From Symbiodinium natans (Eukaryota > Sar > Dinophyceae > Suessiales > Symbiodiniaceae), in the NCBI GenBank assembly GCA_905221605.1, contig CAJNDS010002172.1:37501-101500 (forward strand): a stretch of DNA of 64,000 nt, given 5' to 3'. The notes below the pieces were generated by a model, which saw nothing but the letters and a program-made list of their open reading frames with translations, did no database searches and was not told where the DNA came from. Every line of letters begins with the position of its first letter. The first letter of the stretch is position 1. Of this stretch, positions 21,983-33,873 are shown piece by piece. The translations under genes were made by a program, and so were the position numbers.

Positions 21983-24900
21983 TATATATATATATGTAAC
22001 TATGCATATGTATATATATATGTGAGAGGGACCTTTTGGGTCCATTTCACGTATATCACTTGTATGAGGAATTTAATTTATTTACCTATTAATTTCTTTA
22101 ATTTCTTTAATTTCTGGGGCTCTCTTAGGGAAATAAATGAAATTAAAGAAATTAATTAATTTCATTAATTTCTTTAATTTCTGGGCCTCTCTGTGCGAAA
22201 TTAAAGAAATTAATGAAATTAATTAATTTCTTTAATTTCATTAATTTCTTTAATTTATTTTAATTAGTCCCGTGAGCCGGGGGGGCTCCCCCAATTAATT
22301 TCTTTAATTTCTTTAATTTCTTTAATTTCTGGGCCTCTCTGTGAGAAATTAAAGAAATTAAAGAAATTAATTCCGGTAGCCCTTCGGGCTTGCGAGACTA
22401 ATTAAAAGAAATTAATGAAATTAAAGAAATTACAGAAATTAATGAAATTAATTAATTTCTTTAATTTCTTTAATTTCTGGGCCTCTCTGTGAGAAAATAA
22501 AGAAATTAAAGAAATTAATTAATTTCATTAATTTCTTTAATTTCTGGGCCTCCCTGTGAGAAATTAAAGAAATTAAAGAAATTAATTAATTTCATTAATT
22601 TCTTTAATTTCTGGGCCTCTCTGTGCGAAATTAAAGAAATTAAAGAAATTAATTAATTTCTTTAATTTCATTAATTTCATTAATTTCTTTAATTTATTTT
22701 AATTAGTCCCGTGAGCCGGGGGGGCTACCCCAATTAATTTCTTTAATTTCTTTAATTTCTGGGCCTCTCTGTGAGAATTAAAGAAATTAAAGAAATTAAT
22801 TCAGGTAGCCCTTCGGGCTTGCGAGACTAATTAAAAGAAATTAAAGAAATTAAAGAAATTAATGAAATTAATTAGTTTCTTTAATTTCTTTAATTTCTGG
22901 GCCTCCCTATGAGAAATTAAAGAAATTAAAGAAATTAATTGATTTCATTAATTTCTTTAATTTCTGGGCCTCTCTGTGCGAAATTAAAGAAATTAAAGAA
23001 ATTAACTAATTTCTTTAATTTCATTAATTTCATTAATTTCTTTAATTTATTTTAAGTAGTCCCGTGAGCCGGGGGGGCTACCCCAATTAATTTCTTTAAT
23101 TTCTTTAATTTCTGTGCCTCTCTGTGAGAAATTAAAGAAATTAAAGAAATTAATTCCGGTAGCCCTTCGGGCTTGCGAGACTAATTAAAAGAAATTAAAG
23201 AAATTAAAGAAATTAAAGAAATTAATGAAATTAATTAATTTCTTTAATTTCTTTAATTTCTGGGCCTCTCTGTGAGAAAGTAAAGAAATTAAAGAAATTA
23301 ATTAATTTCATTAATTTCTTTAATTTCTGGGCCTCTCTGTGAGAAATTAAAGAAATTAAAGAAATTAATTAATTTCATTAATTTCTTTAATTTCTGGGCC
23401 TCTCTGTGCGAAATTAAAATTAAAAAAAGAATTAATTAATTTCTTTAATTTCATTAATTTCATTAATTTCTTTAATTTATTTTAATTAGTCCCGTGAGCC
23501 GGGGGGGGGCCCCCCAATTAATTTCTTTAATTTCTTTAATTTCTGGGCCTCTCTGTGAGAAATTAAAGAAATTAAAGAAATTAATTCCGGTAGCCCTTCG
23601 GGCTTGCGAGACTAATTAAAAGAAATTAATGAAATTAAAGAAATTAAAGAAATTAATGAAATTAATTAATTTCTTTAATTTCTTGAATTTCTGGGCCTCT
23701 CTGTGAGAAATTAAAGAAATTAAAGAAATTAATTAATTTCATTAATTTCTTTAATTTCTGGGCCTCCCTATGAGAAATTAAAGAAATTAAAGAAATTAAT
23801 TAATTTCATTAATTTCTTTAATTTCTGGGCCTCTCTGTGCGAAATTAAAGAAATTAAAGAAATTAATTAATTTCTTTAATTTCATTAATTTCATTAATTT
23901 CTTTAATTTATTTTAATTAGTCCCGTGAGCCGGGGGGCTACCCCAATTAATTTCTTTAATTTCTTTAATTTCTGGGCCTCTCTGTGAGAAATTAAAGAAA
24001 TTAAAGAAATTAATTCAGGTAGCCCTTCGGGCTTGCGAGAATAATTAAAAGAAATTAAAGAAATTAAAGAAATTAAAGAAATTAATGAAATTAATTAATT
24101 TCTTTAATTTCTTTAATTTCTGGGCCTCCCTATGAGAAATTAAAGAAATTAAAGAAATTAATTAATTTCATTAATTTCTTTAATTTCTGGGCCTCTCTGG
24201 TGCGAAATTAAAGAAATTAAAGAAAATTAATTAATTCTTTAATTCATTAATTTCATTATTTCTTTAATTATTTTAATTAGTCCCGTGAGCCGGGGGGCTA
24301 CCCCAATTATTTCTTTAATTTCTTTAATTTCTGTGCCTCTCTGTGACAAAAATTAAAGAAATTAAAGAAATTAATTCCAGTAGCCCTTCGGGCTTGCGAG
24401 ACTAATTAAAAGAATTAAAGAAATTAAGAATTAAATATAAAATTTCTTTAATTTCTGGCCCTCTAAAGAAATAAAGAAATTAATTGTGGGCCTCTCTGTG
24501 AGAAATTAAAGAAATTAAAGAAATTAATTAATTTCATTAATTTCTTTAATTTCTGGCCTCTCTGTGCGAAAATTAAAGAAATTAAAGAAATTAATAATTT
24601 CTTTAATTTCATTAATTTCATTAATTTTCTTTATTATTTAAATTATCCCGTGAGCCGGGGGGCTACCCCAATTAATTTCTTTAATTTCTTTAATTTCTGG
24701 CCTCTCTGTGAGAAATTAAAGAATTAAAAAATTAATTCCGGTAGCCTTCGGGCTTGCGAGACTAATTAAAAAAATTAATGAAATTAAAGAAATTAAGAAA
24801 TTAATGAAATTAATTAATTTCTTGAATTTCTTGAATTTCTGGGCCTCTCTGTGAGAAATTAAAGAAATTAAAGAAATTAATCAATTTCATTAATTTCTTT

Positions 24901-24987
24901 AATTTCTGGGCCTCTCTGTGCGAAATTAAAGAAATTAAAGAAATTAGTTAATTTCTTTAATTTCATTAATTTCATAAATTTCTTTAA
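21983..24987. repeat. AT-rich palindromic satellite, copy 2
   Basis: A 3-kb array has the same organisation as 941-2390, and its first 200 bp are nearly identical to that copy. The GC island AGTCCCGTGAGCC recurs at about 22267, 22707, 23058, 23488, 23919, 24279 and 24645, giving a higher-order period of roughly 350-440 bp. Its imperfect reverse complement (TAGCCCTTCGGGCTTGCGAG) alternates with it. The right third (24200-24760) shows many single-base deletions in homopolymers, which could be decay or sequencing error. Confidence 0.9.
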
Positions 24988-26250
24988 TAAAATTTCCCTG
25001 ATGTTTCCCTGTTGCGCTTTTTTTTGGCCCCGATTGTTTCAGGGAAGTTTTCCCTTGAAACCCCTGTGTAGTGCTAGAATTTCCCCTCGAATCCCTTTAA
25101 GGCTTCGTGTATCTGTACCGCGTTCCCTTTTCTATTCCCTTACTTTCGTGCTGAAACCATCGCCCTTTCTTTCCCTTAATTTCCCCAGTCATCCCTTAAA
25201 GAAAGGGACGCCTTCAAGATGTAGGAAGGATTTTTCATATAGTTGTGTGTACAATGGCTTGGTACTAGCGCTCTAATTTTCAAGAAGCTGTTTTGCAAGT
25301 AATGTGTGTCACGAGTTTGCTACGTTCATAGGCAGACGATGTAAATACACCCTCTCTAAACAAACCATTTCCCCTAAACCCTGAACCCTAAACTCTAAAC
25401 CCTAAACCCTAAACGCTCAAAGACTCCTACGGCCTCCAGGCCCTCTAAGAATCCCAAGTTCTCTAAGACTCCCAAGCCCCCTACACTTCCTAAGGCCCCG
25501 AAGCTCCCCAGGCCCCCTGAGCCCGCCAAGCCTCCTTAAGTCCCGTAAGCTCCCTAAGCTGTCGAAGCCCCCTTACTCCCTAAACAAGTTCGCAGAGCAA
25601 GCAGACAGAATTTCAGGACTACAAGCAATCGGTCATGAGCTGTCCTGCAGGCAACGCAACGCCTCCACCCAAAGCGTAACTTAAAATTTCCCTGATGTTT
25701 CCCTGTTGCGCTGTTTTTTGGCCCCGATTGTTTCAGGGAAGTTTTCCCTTGAAACCCCTGTGTAGTGCTAGAATTTCCCCTCGAATCCCTTTAAGGCTTC
25801 GTGTATCTTTACCGCGTTCCCTTTTCTATTCCCTTACTTTCGTCCTGAAACCATCACCCTTTCTTTCCCTTAATTTCCCCAGTCATCCCTTAAAGAAAGG
25901 GGCGCCTTCAAGATGTAGGAAGGATTCTTTCATCTAGTAGTGTGCACACTGGCTTGGTAATTACTGGCGCTCTAATTTTCAAGAAGCTGTTTTGCAAGTA
26001 ATAGCTCTGGGTTATGTCACGGGTTTGCTAAGGTAAACTACGTAAATACACCCTCCATTAATCTCCCTCGGCACTCTTCTGGGCCCTCTAAGAATCCTAA
26101 GCCTCCTAAAACTCCCAATCCCCTTACGATTCCTAAGGCCCCAAAGCCTCCTAAGCACCCTGAGCCCCCTTAAGTCCCGTAGGCTCCCCAAGCTGCCTAA
26201 GCCCCCTTGCAATTTAACCGGACTTAATTTTCAAGACTACAAGCAACGGG
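24988..26250. repeat. Tandemly duplicated 0.6-0.7 kb unit flanking the satellite
   Basis: Unit 1 (24988-25682) and unit 2 (25683 to about 26250) both start AAAATTTCCCTGATGTTTCC, run through CTTTCGTGCTGAAACCATC-type and GACGCCTTCAAGATGTAGG-type words, reach ACACCCTC, and end in C-rich CCTAAGACTCCCAAGCCCC text plus GACTACAAGCAA. Unit 1 contains a short CCCTAAA block at 25376-25410. Reading frames at 25001 and 25695 are the same repeat-derived frame in both units. Confidence 0.85.
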
Positions 26251-26640
26251 GTACGGTACTCGTACTGCTCTTCGAATGTGGATGTTCTTATGTTTGGTTC
26301 TTGGCGTGTCATTCGCTTACTTAAACGCTAGAAATGTCTCAACGGAGTCAGCGCTTAGCTTGTGCACACAAGTCAGGTAAACAAAGAATACATAAAAGTG
26401 TCACAGCTAAAAAAACTTCCAGCTCAAGACACACACATACACACACCCTGGACATAAAGTCACCAAATAAACGCAAAACTTAATGAATGAGATGCTGCAA
26501 GGTACGGCGCTCAGCTTGGTCATTGTCTGCGGGACTTGGCGTTGATCGCGGTTTAATAGGCTGTGTATTGAATGAAGGGTTTGGACAAAGATAAGTTGCA
26601 TCACTTGCTGGGATCATGATGTAGCAGATCTTGTGTTGCT
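26251..26640. other. Spacer, possible 5' region of the small gene
   Basis: AT-moderate DNA with no convincing frame. A T-rich run at 26639-26650 (GCTTTTTTTCTTTG) lies about 130 bp before the next start codon; dinoflagellate promoters have been reported to use TTTT-type boxes, but this is only suggestive. Confidence 0.25.
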
Positions 26641-26776
26641 TTTTTTCTTTGTCGGCCACGGTTACTTGTGAAGGAGTAGCCCTATACAGCCGTAATCGGG
26701 AACCGGCATCTCTTATAGTTTTCGGCCCACTGCTTTAACGTCCTCTCGGTACCTCACCGCTTTGCTTGGAAAAGCG

Positions 26777-27190
26777 ATGCCCTCGACGATAGAGAAGCTC
26801 AAGGAAGCGGAGCTCAGTCTTCAGCTCGCGCAGTTAGAGGCTCGGGTTCGCAAAGCAAGCCCAATGTGCCCGCATTTTAACACACGCCCAAGCCTTAAAG
26901 GCGTTCCTATATCCTCTTCCTTTGTACAGGCCGAGAAGTCTGCGGCAAAGGTGAAGGCTGCTACAGACCGAGTGAATGAGCTGAAGGCACGTGTAGCGGC
27001 ACGTGTAGCTAAGAAAGCAGGTAAGGCCGCCTCTGGTTCGGGCACGTCTTGTCCAGTGGCAGGCAAGCGCACGCGTTACAGTTACGACAGAACGCGCTGC
27101 GTTGCTTGTCAACAATGGGCTCGGGTTCACAAAGGTGAACTCAAACACGTTTCCGAAAAGCATAAGCCCTCATGCGAGTGGGGGCGATAG
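26777..27190 (+). CDS. Small coiled-coil protein with a C-terminal CxxC/H/C cluster
   Basis: The ATG at 26777 opens a frame that can be read straight through, but 26846-26929 looks like an 84-nt phase-0 intron (CGG|GTTCGC ... TTTGTACAG|GCC). Removing it gives about 110 residues. The protein is a charged helix (IEKLKEAELSLQLAQLEAR and AKVKAATDRVNELKARVAAR) with heptad-like spacing, a basic Gly/Ser hinge, and a C-terminus with C-V-A-C, several His and a last Cys (RCVACQQW, HKPSCEW) that could bind one zinc. No family was recognised. It ends at a TAG after EWGR. The gene is bounded by repeats on both sides. Confidence 0.45.
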   Translation: MPSTIEKLKEAELSLQLAQLEARVRKASPMCPHFNTRPSLKGVPISSSFVQAEKSAAKVKAATDRVNELKARVAARVAKKAGKAASGSGTSCPVAGKRTRYSYDRTRCVACQQWARVHKGELKHVSEKHKPSCEWGR

Positions 27191-28307
<1,117 letters not shown>

Positions 28308-28343
28308 GGGCTTGCCCCTATGCCCCAAAGACAGAAAGAAATA

Positions 28344-28395
<52 letters not shown>

Positions 28396-29960
28396 GAGAT
28401 GATGAGACATGCAAAACTTCTGGCTTTGTAGTGTCAGCAACACGCGCATGCAGCGTTGTGCTATGTCCTGTGAGTGACATGTGCATCCAACATATTTGGG
28501 AAAGCTAAGTGGTCGAAATGAATGTAGCCACTTTAGCTAACGAGACCCCCCGTCCAAAGGGATGGATTTTCAAAGCGCCCATCCAACCCAGGCCATTGAA
28601 TGTAGGCTAGACGTATTGCTGCTAGAAGTGAGGGTTGCTGCAGATCCCAGTGCTGCGACGGGAGCCACACGGGTTTGTAATCACATGGGCTTCATGTATG
28701 GGCGAAGTTACTGGCCAAGCTGTTTGTGTGCATCTACACCTCGGGACAGCTGCAGGGTGCAGTGTTTTCGCTGCCAGAGTGCTGGCGCCTATGCTCAGTG
28801 CTTGGCTTTTACTTATGTGCGATTGAGGGCTTGCTCCTATGCCTCAAAGACAGAAAGAAAGAAAGAGAGATGATGAGACATGGCTGGCTTTTTAGTGTCA
28901 GCAACACGCGCATGCAGCGTTGTGCTATGTCCTGTGAGTGACATGTGCATCCAACATATGTGGGAAAGCTAAGTGGTCGAGATGAATGTAGCCGCTTTAG
29001 CTAACGAGACCCCGTCCAAAGGGATGGATTTTCAAAGTGCCCATCCAACCCAGAGAAGCTATAGGGGATCCTGCCTACTGATGGCTGGGCCATTGAATGT
29101 AGGCTAAACGTATTGCTGGTAGAAGTGAGGGCTGCTGCAGATTCCAGTGCTGCAACGGGAGCTACATGGGTTTGTAATTTGTAATCACATGGGCTTCACG
29201 TATGGGCGAAGTTACTGGCCAAGCTGTTTGTGTGCATCTACACCTCGGGACAGCTGCAGGGTGCAGTGTTTTCGCTGCCAGAGAGCTGGCGCCTATGCTC
29301 AGTGCTTGGCTTTTACTTATGTGCGATTGAGGGCTTGCTCCTATTGCCTCAAAGACAGAAAGAAATAAAGAAAGAAAGAAAATGAGACATGCAAAACTGC
29401 TGGCTTTGTAGTGTCAGCAACACGTGCATGCAGCATTGTGCTAAGAGTGGTTGCAGATTCCAGTGCTGCAACGGGAGCCACACGGGTTGGTAATCTCATG
29501 GAATGTCATGTGTGGGTGAAGTTACTGGTCAAGCTGTATGTGTGCATCTACACCTCGGGACAGCTGCAGGGTGCAGTGTTTTCGCTGCCAGAGAGCTGGC
29601 GCCTATGCTCAGTGCTTGGTTTTAACTTATGTGCGACTGAGGGCTTGCCCCTATGCCCGAAAGAAAGAAAAACAGAAAGAGAGATGATGCGACATGCAAA
29701 ACTGCTGGCTTTGTAGTGTCAGCAACACGTGCATGCAGCGTCGTGCTATGTCCTGCGAGTGGTGGCAGATTCCAGTGCTGCAACGGGAGCCACACGGGTT
29801 TGTAATCTCATGGGCTTCATATATGGGCGAAGTTACTAGTCAAGCTGTATGCGTGCATCTACACCTCGGGACAACTGCAGGGTGCAGTGTTTTCGTTCGC
29901 TGCTAGAGAGCTGGCTCCTATGCTCAGTGCAAGGTTTTTACTTATGTTGGATTGATGTAT
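28308..29960. repeat. 0.3-0.5 kb tandem repeat containing AAAG microsatellites
   Basis: Five partial or complete units share CAGTGCTGC..CGGGAGCCACACGGG, GTGCATCTACACCTCGGGAC, GGCGCCTATGCTCAGTGCTT and GGGCTTGC(T/C)CCTATGC followed by an AAAG run. The last word recurs at about 28308, 28827, 29331 and 29641, with a final truncated copy to 29960. Spacing drops from about 510 to about 310 bp because later units lack one block. The AAAG run shrinks from about 60 bp in the first unit to about 10 bp later. Reading frames over the units are repeated artefacts. Confidence 0.85.
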
Positions 29961-31465
29961 TTATAGCTTGGTTTTTCATGGCCACTTGCGGTCGTCAGGC
30001 TCTACGGCAACCAGGTCTGTTGGTCGAGTGCCGTTTCTTGGCCCCTTAGATGGACGTGCAGACGCGCTGCTGCATTTTTTTCCTTCTTGCTGGGTGCTTG
30101 AGTGGTGGCCCGACACGATACACACCTGCCGCTGAGGTATTCTGGGACTGCTTTGATGGACCACGCTCTTGATGCTTTCACCTTCTGTCGTATTTGCTGG
30201 AAGGACACGTGACGACATGAGCTGTGGACTGTTCGTTCCCATCTCCCATTAGGTCCTTGTGAGAATTTGTTGCTTATGAGCATAGCTGAGTTGCCACGGT
30301 CTACTCTCTAGTTTGTAAGAGTGAGAACGCTGGGTTGAGTTTCTGTGCGCGCTGGGGCCCCTGCATTGCACTGTGTATTGAACTTCGCTTCCTGTGCATT
30401 AACTTTGTAGTTTCTCAAGGCTGCAACCTCCGCCTGGTTGAGCACGGCTAGCTGGCCAGGTCAGACCAGACAGCTGCGGACTTTGAGCATATGGTGCTAG
30501 TGTGCTAGCTCCTCACCAAACTACTCTTGGCTGGCGCTAGCCGCTAGAGGTGGTGGAAGGACATGAGAGTGGAGCTGATGACAACTAGTGTTCTCCAGGG
30601 TTCCTATCAGCTTCGGGCTGGCAAGAACTCTTGGATTTCTCAGAGCTTCTAGATTTCAGCTGTTTCTGCGCAGCCAGACTCTTGGGATCTTGGCAGGCAG
30701 GTCGGTGCTCCAGAGTTTTTCAGGTTGGTAAAATGATTGCCTGGCAGTGGTTAGCGTGCAGGCAATGCCCACTCTCGAAAACTGCGGTCAGCAGCTGGTC
30801 TTCGCAAGATTTCTGCGCAAATCATCTTTCCAAGTTGGCGCCTACCATCCCTTATTGATTAATCTGCTCCTCCTGCGTCAGCAGGAGGCGACTGCCGCAA
30901 GCAGATGGACGTCTTGGTCATCTAGACGACCCAGGACTTCCTGGAATCGCCGTGGCAGCTGCAGACAAGTCACAGTGTGACTAAACGTGTCAATGTCACG
31001 TAATGCCATCGAGCTTTGTGAAGCTCATCTGCTTGCTAACTCCAGTCGCCGTGATCTCTCGAGATTGTAGCGATTTGGGCTTGAGTTGACTGCTACTTTT
31101 GTGCTGCGCTTGCTATCAGAAGCGTAGTGAGCTGCAGCATAAACATATCTGGTGTGGACAGTATACCGTCCATCCCTCTATCTCTCAGCACCTCGGCCTT
31201 GTAGATTCCTTGTGATCAGAAGTGTGCTTCTCGATCCTGCCCGCTGTAGAACGAGTGCGCTCGGGTGCCAAGGTCTTAGTGTCTTGATCCCAGCCATGCT
31301 GGTTGACGCTGGAACTATGGAAGATGCAGGCCTGCCGCTCATTATACACGCTTTAATGCACAGGGCGTAGTAGAATCGCACGCAGCGCCAGTAGGTGCAC
31401 ATTCGCAGACATTCAGCGATGTTAGACATTCGGCGCCCTCTGAAAGGAACAACGCCCGGAAAATA
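29961..31465. other. Upstream region of the transposon-like block, no supported gene
   Basis: Low-copy DNA with short frames on both strands and no domain. 31065-31085 (GTAGCGATTTGGGCTTGAG) is weakly similar to the dinoflagellate spliced leader, but with about six mismatches. I searched by eye for terminal inverted repeats shared with 42.5-43.6 kb and found none. Confidence 0.35.
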
Positions 31466-32662
31466 GTGACGTCAAGTGCGCCAAGCAGCCCAGGCGAAAC
31501 AACGAGTTTCTCAGCTTCGCCGTCCCCGTCATGCCTTCCGTGTCCCGTACCTACACAGAGCAGTGGTTTGTCTCCTCTCCGATCTTTGTCCGGCTCAACA
31601 AAGTGGGCAACGCTGATTCCACTTTCGATCAGCAATCGGAGTCTGCTTCCAAGGAAGACATCGTCTCACAAGCCATTGACATTCACGCCGGGCCACGGTG
31701 GCCGACACCGCAAGGCGACCATTGTTTCCAATGAGAACATTGACTATTCGAAAACCGGTCCATTCAAGCTGGGCAAGGGACCGAAAAAGCTTGGATATTA
31801 CCCACGCAAAGAACATCTGCGACCTCACCATGGCAGACCGGTGTGCGCAAAGTCCAAGCCCTCAAGGTGTGTCGATGCGCTACAGGGGTCATCGGGCGGA
31901 AGAGTTGGGACTTTTCATCGGCAACGGAAGTCCGTGAAGTGCGAGAAAGGTGAAGGCCATACACCGACACTTTCGTCAACAAAGCCAGCCAAGCCAGAGA
32001 TCCCCTTGACGTATGCTGTTGCACATCCGACCATCTTCAAGCAGGAAGAGATACCTCGTCATGCCTATCGCACATGGGGAGAGGTGCTGAGCCGTTACAC
32101 CAAGGTCGCCCGCAGACATGGGCTCTTCAAGCATCGGGGATCATCGGAACATGGGCATCTACATTCCCCTGCACTCACGCCGACATTCACGCCGAAGTTT
32201 ACTCGCGAAGTCGAGAAGGACATGTCCAAGTTGGCAACTGACGCAAACATTTGCGTATGTGTCAGCGATGAGATGGAGATTGCACGGCGTGAGATCACCG
32301 CCTTTGAACACCATGAATCGAAGCCCCTCCGCAGCTGCATCCACGGCTCCAAGAACGTCGCAGATCTCACGTCGAAAACTCCGCAGCCTCACAGCTGCTC
32401 GCAGGTGCAGTTGTCGGAAATCTACATGGCGATGACGGTGATGATATCTGGCATTCACGCCGGCATTGAAACCCCCATGCAGCAGGGGCTTTCAGTGGAT
32501 TGCCCCAGCTTCGGTGCCTCTAGCCGTCATGAAGTTGCGCATGGTCAATTCTGCTTGTTGCAAGCGGCGATCGGCCATCGCAAGGGCCGCTTGGAGCAGC
32601 GTAGTGAACTTCTCCATACCCTTAATACTTTGCCAGGAGCACAAGGGCAGTACATAATATGA
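31466..32662 (+). CDS. ORF A of the transposon-like block, unidentified, frame uncertain
   Basis: This plus-strand frame is open for about 400 codons. Its second half is protein-like (EKDMSKLATDANICVCVSDE; LSEIYMAMTVMISGIHAGIE), while the first 60 residues are Ser/Pro-rich and look out of frame. Competing frames over the same DNA also look coding (31531-31734: RTYTEQWFVSSPIFVRLNKV; 31698-31937: DITHAKNICDLTMADRCAQ), so unrecognised introns or frameshifts probably break it. It lies 10 bp upstream of ORF B on the same strand. No family was recognised. Confidence 0.4.
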   Translation: MTSSAPSSPGETTSFSASPSPSCLPCPVPTQSSGLSPLRSLSGSTKWATLIPLSISNRSLLPRKTSSHKPLTFTPGHGGRHRKATIVSNENIDYSKTGPFKLGKGPKKLGYYPRKEHLRPHHGRPVCAKSKPSRCVDALQGSSGGRVGTFHRQRKSVKCEKGEGHTPTLSSTKPAKPEIPLTYAVAHPTIFKQEEIPRHAYRTWGEVLSRYTKVARRHGLFKHRGSSEHGHLHSPALTPTFTPKFTREVEKDMSKLATDANICVCVSDEMEIARREITAFEHHESKPLRSCIHGSKNVADLTSKTPQPHSCSQVQLSEIYMAMTVMISGIHAGIETPMQQGLSVDCPSFGASSRHEVAHGQFCLLQAAIGHRKGRLEQRSELLHTLNTLPGAQGQYII

Positions 32663-32675
32663 ATATTCTGCCTTG

Positions 32676-33809
32676 ATGCAAGGTTCAGACTCGGACTACT
32701 TTGCGAGAAAGGGTGGCAAGTATGAAGAGACGTGCTTGGTCGACGCATTCCGCGCACACAGGGTAAAGGTACCGTATGAAAGATCCGGACCCTTCTACGC
32801 GTTAAAGGATGGACGACGGCTACTTGCTCCTTTCTCACGAAGCATCGCGAGGTGCAGTCTGGCAGAGCTGCAAGTCCAAGGTCAGTTTGTGGTTGGATAT
32901 AAAAAGCACTTTGTTGCCGTGAGGCAAACGAACGACGATGGGCTCGAGGTGAACTTCACAAATAAATCGCATCTGTGGCACCGATGTAGTCTCAGCTGCA
33001 CCTTTCCGACGGCGTTTCATCGTCCGGAAAAATCAGCTGTGTACTACCTCAACCCGGAACATATAGATGTTGTGTTCCGCGTCTCATGCGCAAACGATCT
33101 TGGGGCAGATCGCACAGGCATAAAGACCGCCGTGGGTGACTACAAAGGAGGCACCGTCTCGGCTGCGGGAGGCAGCAGCGGCGGTGCGGCTTCGTCTTTA
33201 CTTGTTCAGCACATCGGCCAGTACATTGCTTTCCGTAGAACTATGCATGTTCTGCAGGTCACTAGGAGGAACCTGCAAGAATTTATCACAGAACCATCTC
33301 TATGGTTCCAAGTGCCGAATCCTCTGGACGGCAGCATCGATGGTCGTACATGGCAGTACTGGATAGACAGCGTTGAGTATGAAGCAAGAAAGGTTACAAG
33401 CAGCGTCGATGTCAGCATCATGCTTCCTGCAAGACGTACTGCGTCGAATGGAGAGCCACTGGCACAGTCCATCTCAGACGTAGACCGCGCAGCAAAGCGG
33501 CTCGACGCTTGGACCGAGATCATGCTCCGTATGATTGATTACGCAGAGGTGATCGACAAGAACCTGATCTTGTCCCCGATTGATCCCAGCATATCCAAGA
33601 GAACTTGGGAGCAACATTTATTCGACATTCGTCGCAGCGTGAGGATTCTGAATGAGGCTGTTGCAACCTACGTGGAAACCGACGGACTAAACTTTCCATA
33701 TAGTGCTGCGGATGATTACGTGGGTGGCGCGTCTCCAGAGCCAACTTCAATCGTGGACCGCACGGGGAGTCTCTCGTTGTACAAATTCTCACTAACTTTG
33801 ATTCAGTGA
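32676..33809 (+). CDS. ORF B of the transposon-like block, unidentified
   Basis: About 377 residues from the ATG at 32676. The protein has even composition (GRTWQYWIDSVEYEARKVTS; RAAKRLDAWTEIMLRMIDYA) and no recognised domain. A Gly/Ser/Ala-rich hinge around residues 160-180 separates two halves. D-Y-K-G-G (nt 33138-33152) sits just before that hinge, and D-Y-V-G-G (nt 33714-33728) lies near the C-terminus; the same motif recurs in ORF C. Near the N-terminus DYFARKGGKY is a looser version. The stop at 33809 is 64 bp from the next ATG. Because the motif and strand are shared, B and C may be parts of one spliced polyprotein. Confidence 0.6.
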   Translation: MQGSDSDYFARKGGKYEETCLVDAFRAHRVKVPYERSGPFYALKDGRRLLAPFSRSIARCSLAELQVQGQFVVGYKKHFVAVRQTNDDGLEVNFTNKSHLWHRCSLSCTFPTAFHRPEKSAVYYLNPEHIDVVFRVSCANDLGADRTGIKTAVGDYKGGTVSAAGGSSGGAASSLLVQHIGQYIAFRRTMHVLQVTRRNLQEFITEPSLWFQVPNPLDGSIDGRTWQYWIDSVEYEARKVTSSVDVSIMLPARRTASNGEPLAQSISDVDRAAKRLDAWTEIMLRMIDYAEVIDKNLILSPIDPSISKRTWEQHLFDIRRSVRILNEAVATYVETDGLNFPYSAADDYVGGASPEPTSIVDRTGSLSLYKFSLTLIQ

Positions 33810-33873
33810 AGGCAGCAGATCATCTTTTGGTGTTGGAGTTCTTCCGAAATTCTTTAAGCAAAAGTACCCTGTA

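Noticed and set aside
28308-29960. CRISPR-like array
   Set aside because: Repeat units are hundreds of bases long with diverging spacers of no fixed size, and the organism is eukaryotic.
31065-31085. Second relict spliced leader upstream of the transposon-like block
   Set aside because: Only about 15 of 21 positions agree, including mismatches in the conserved CATTTTGG core.
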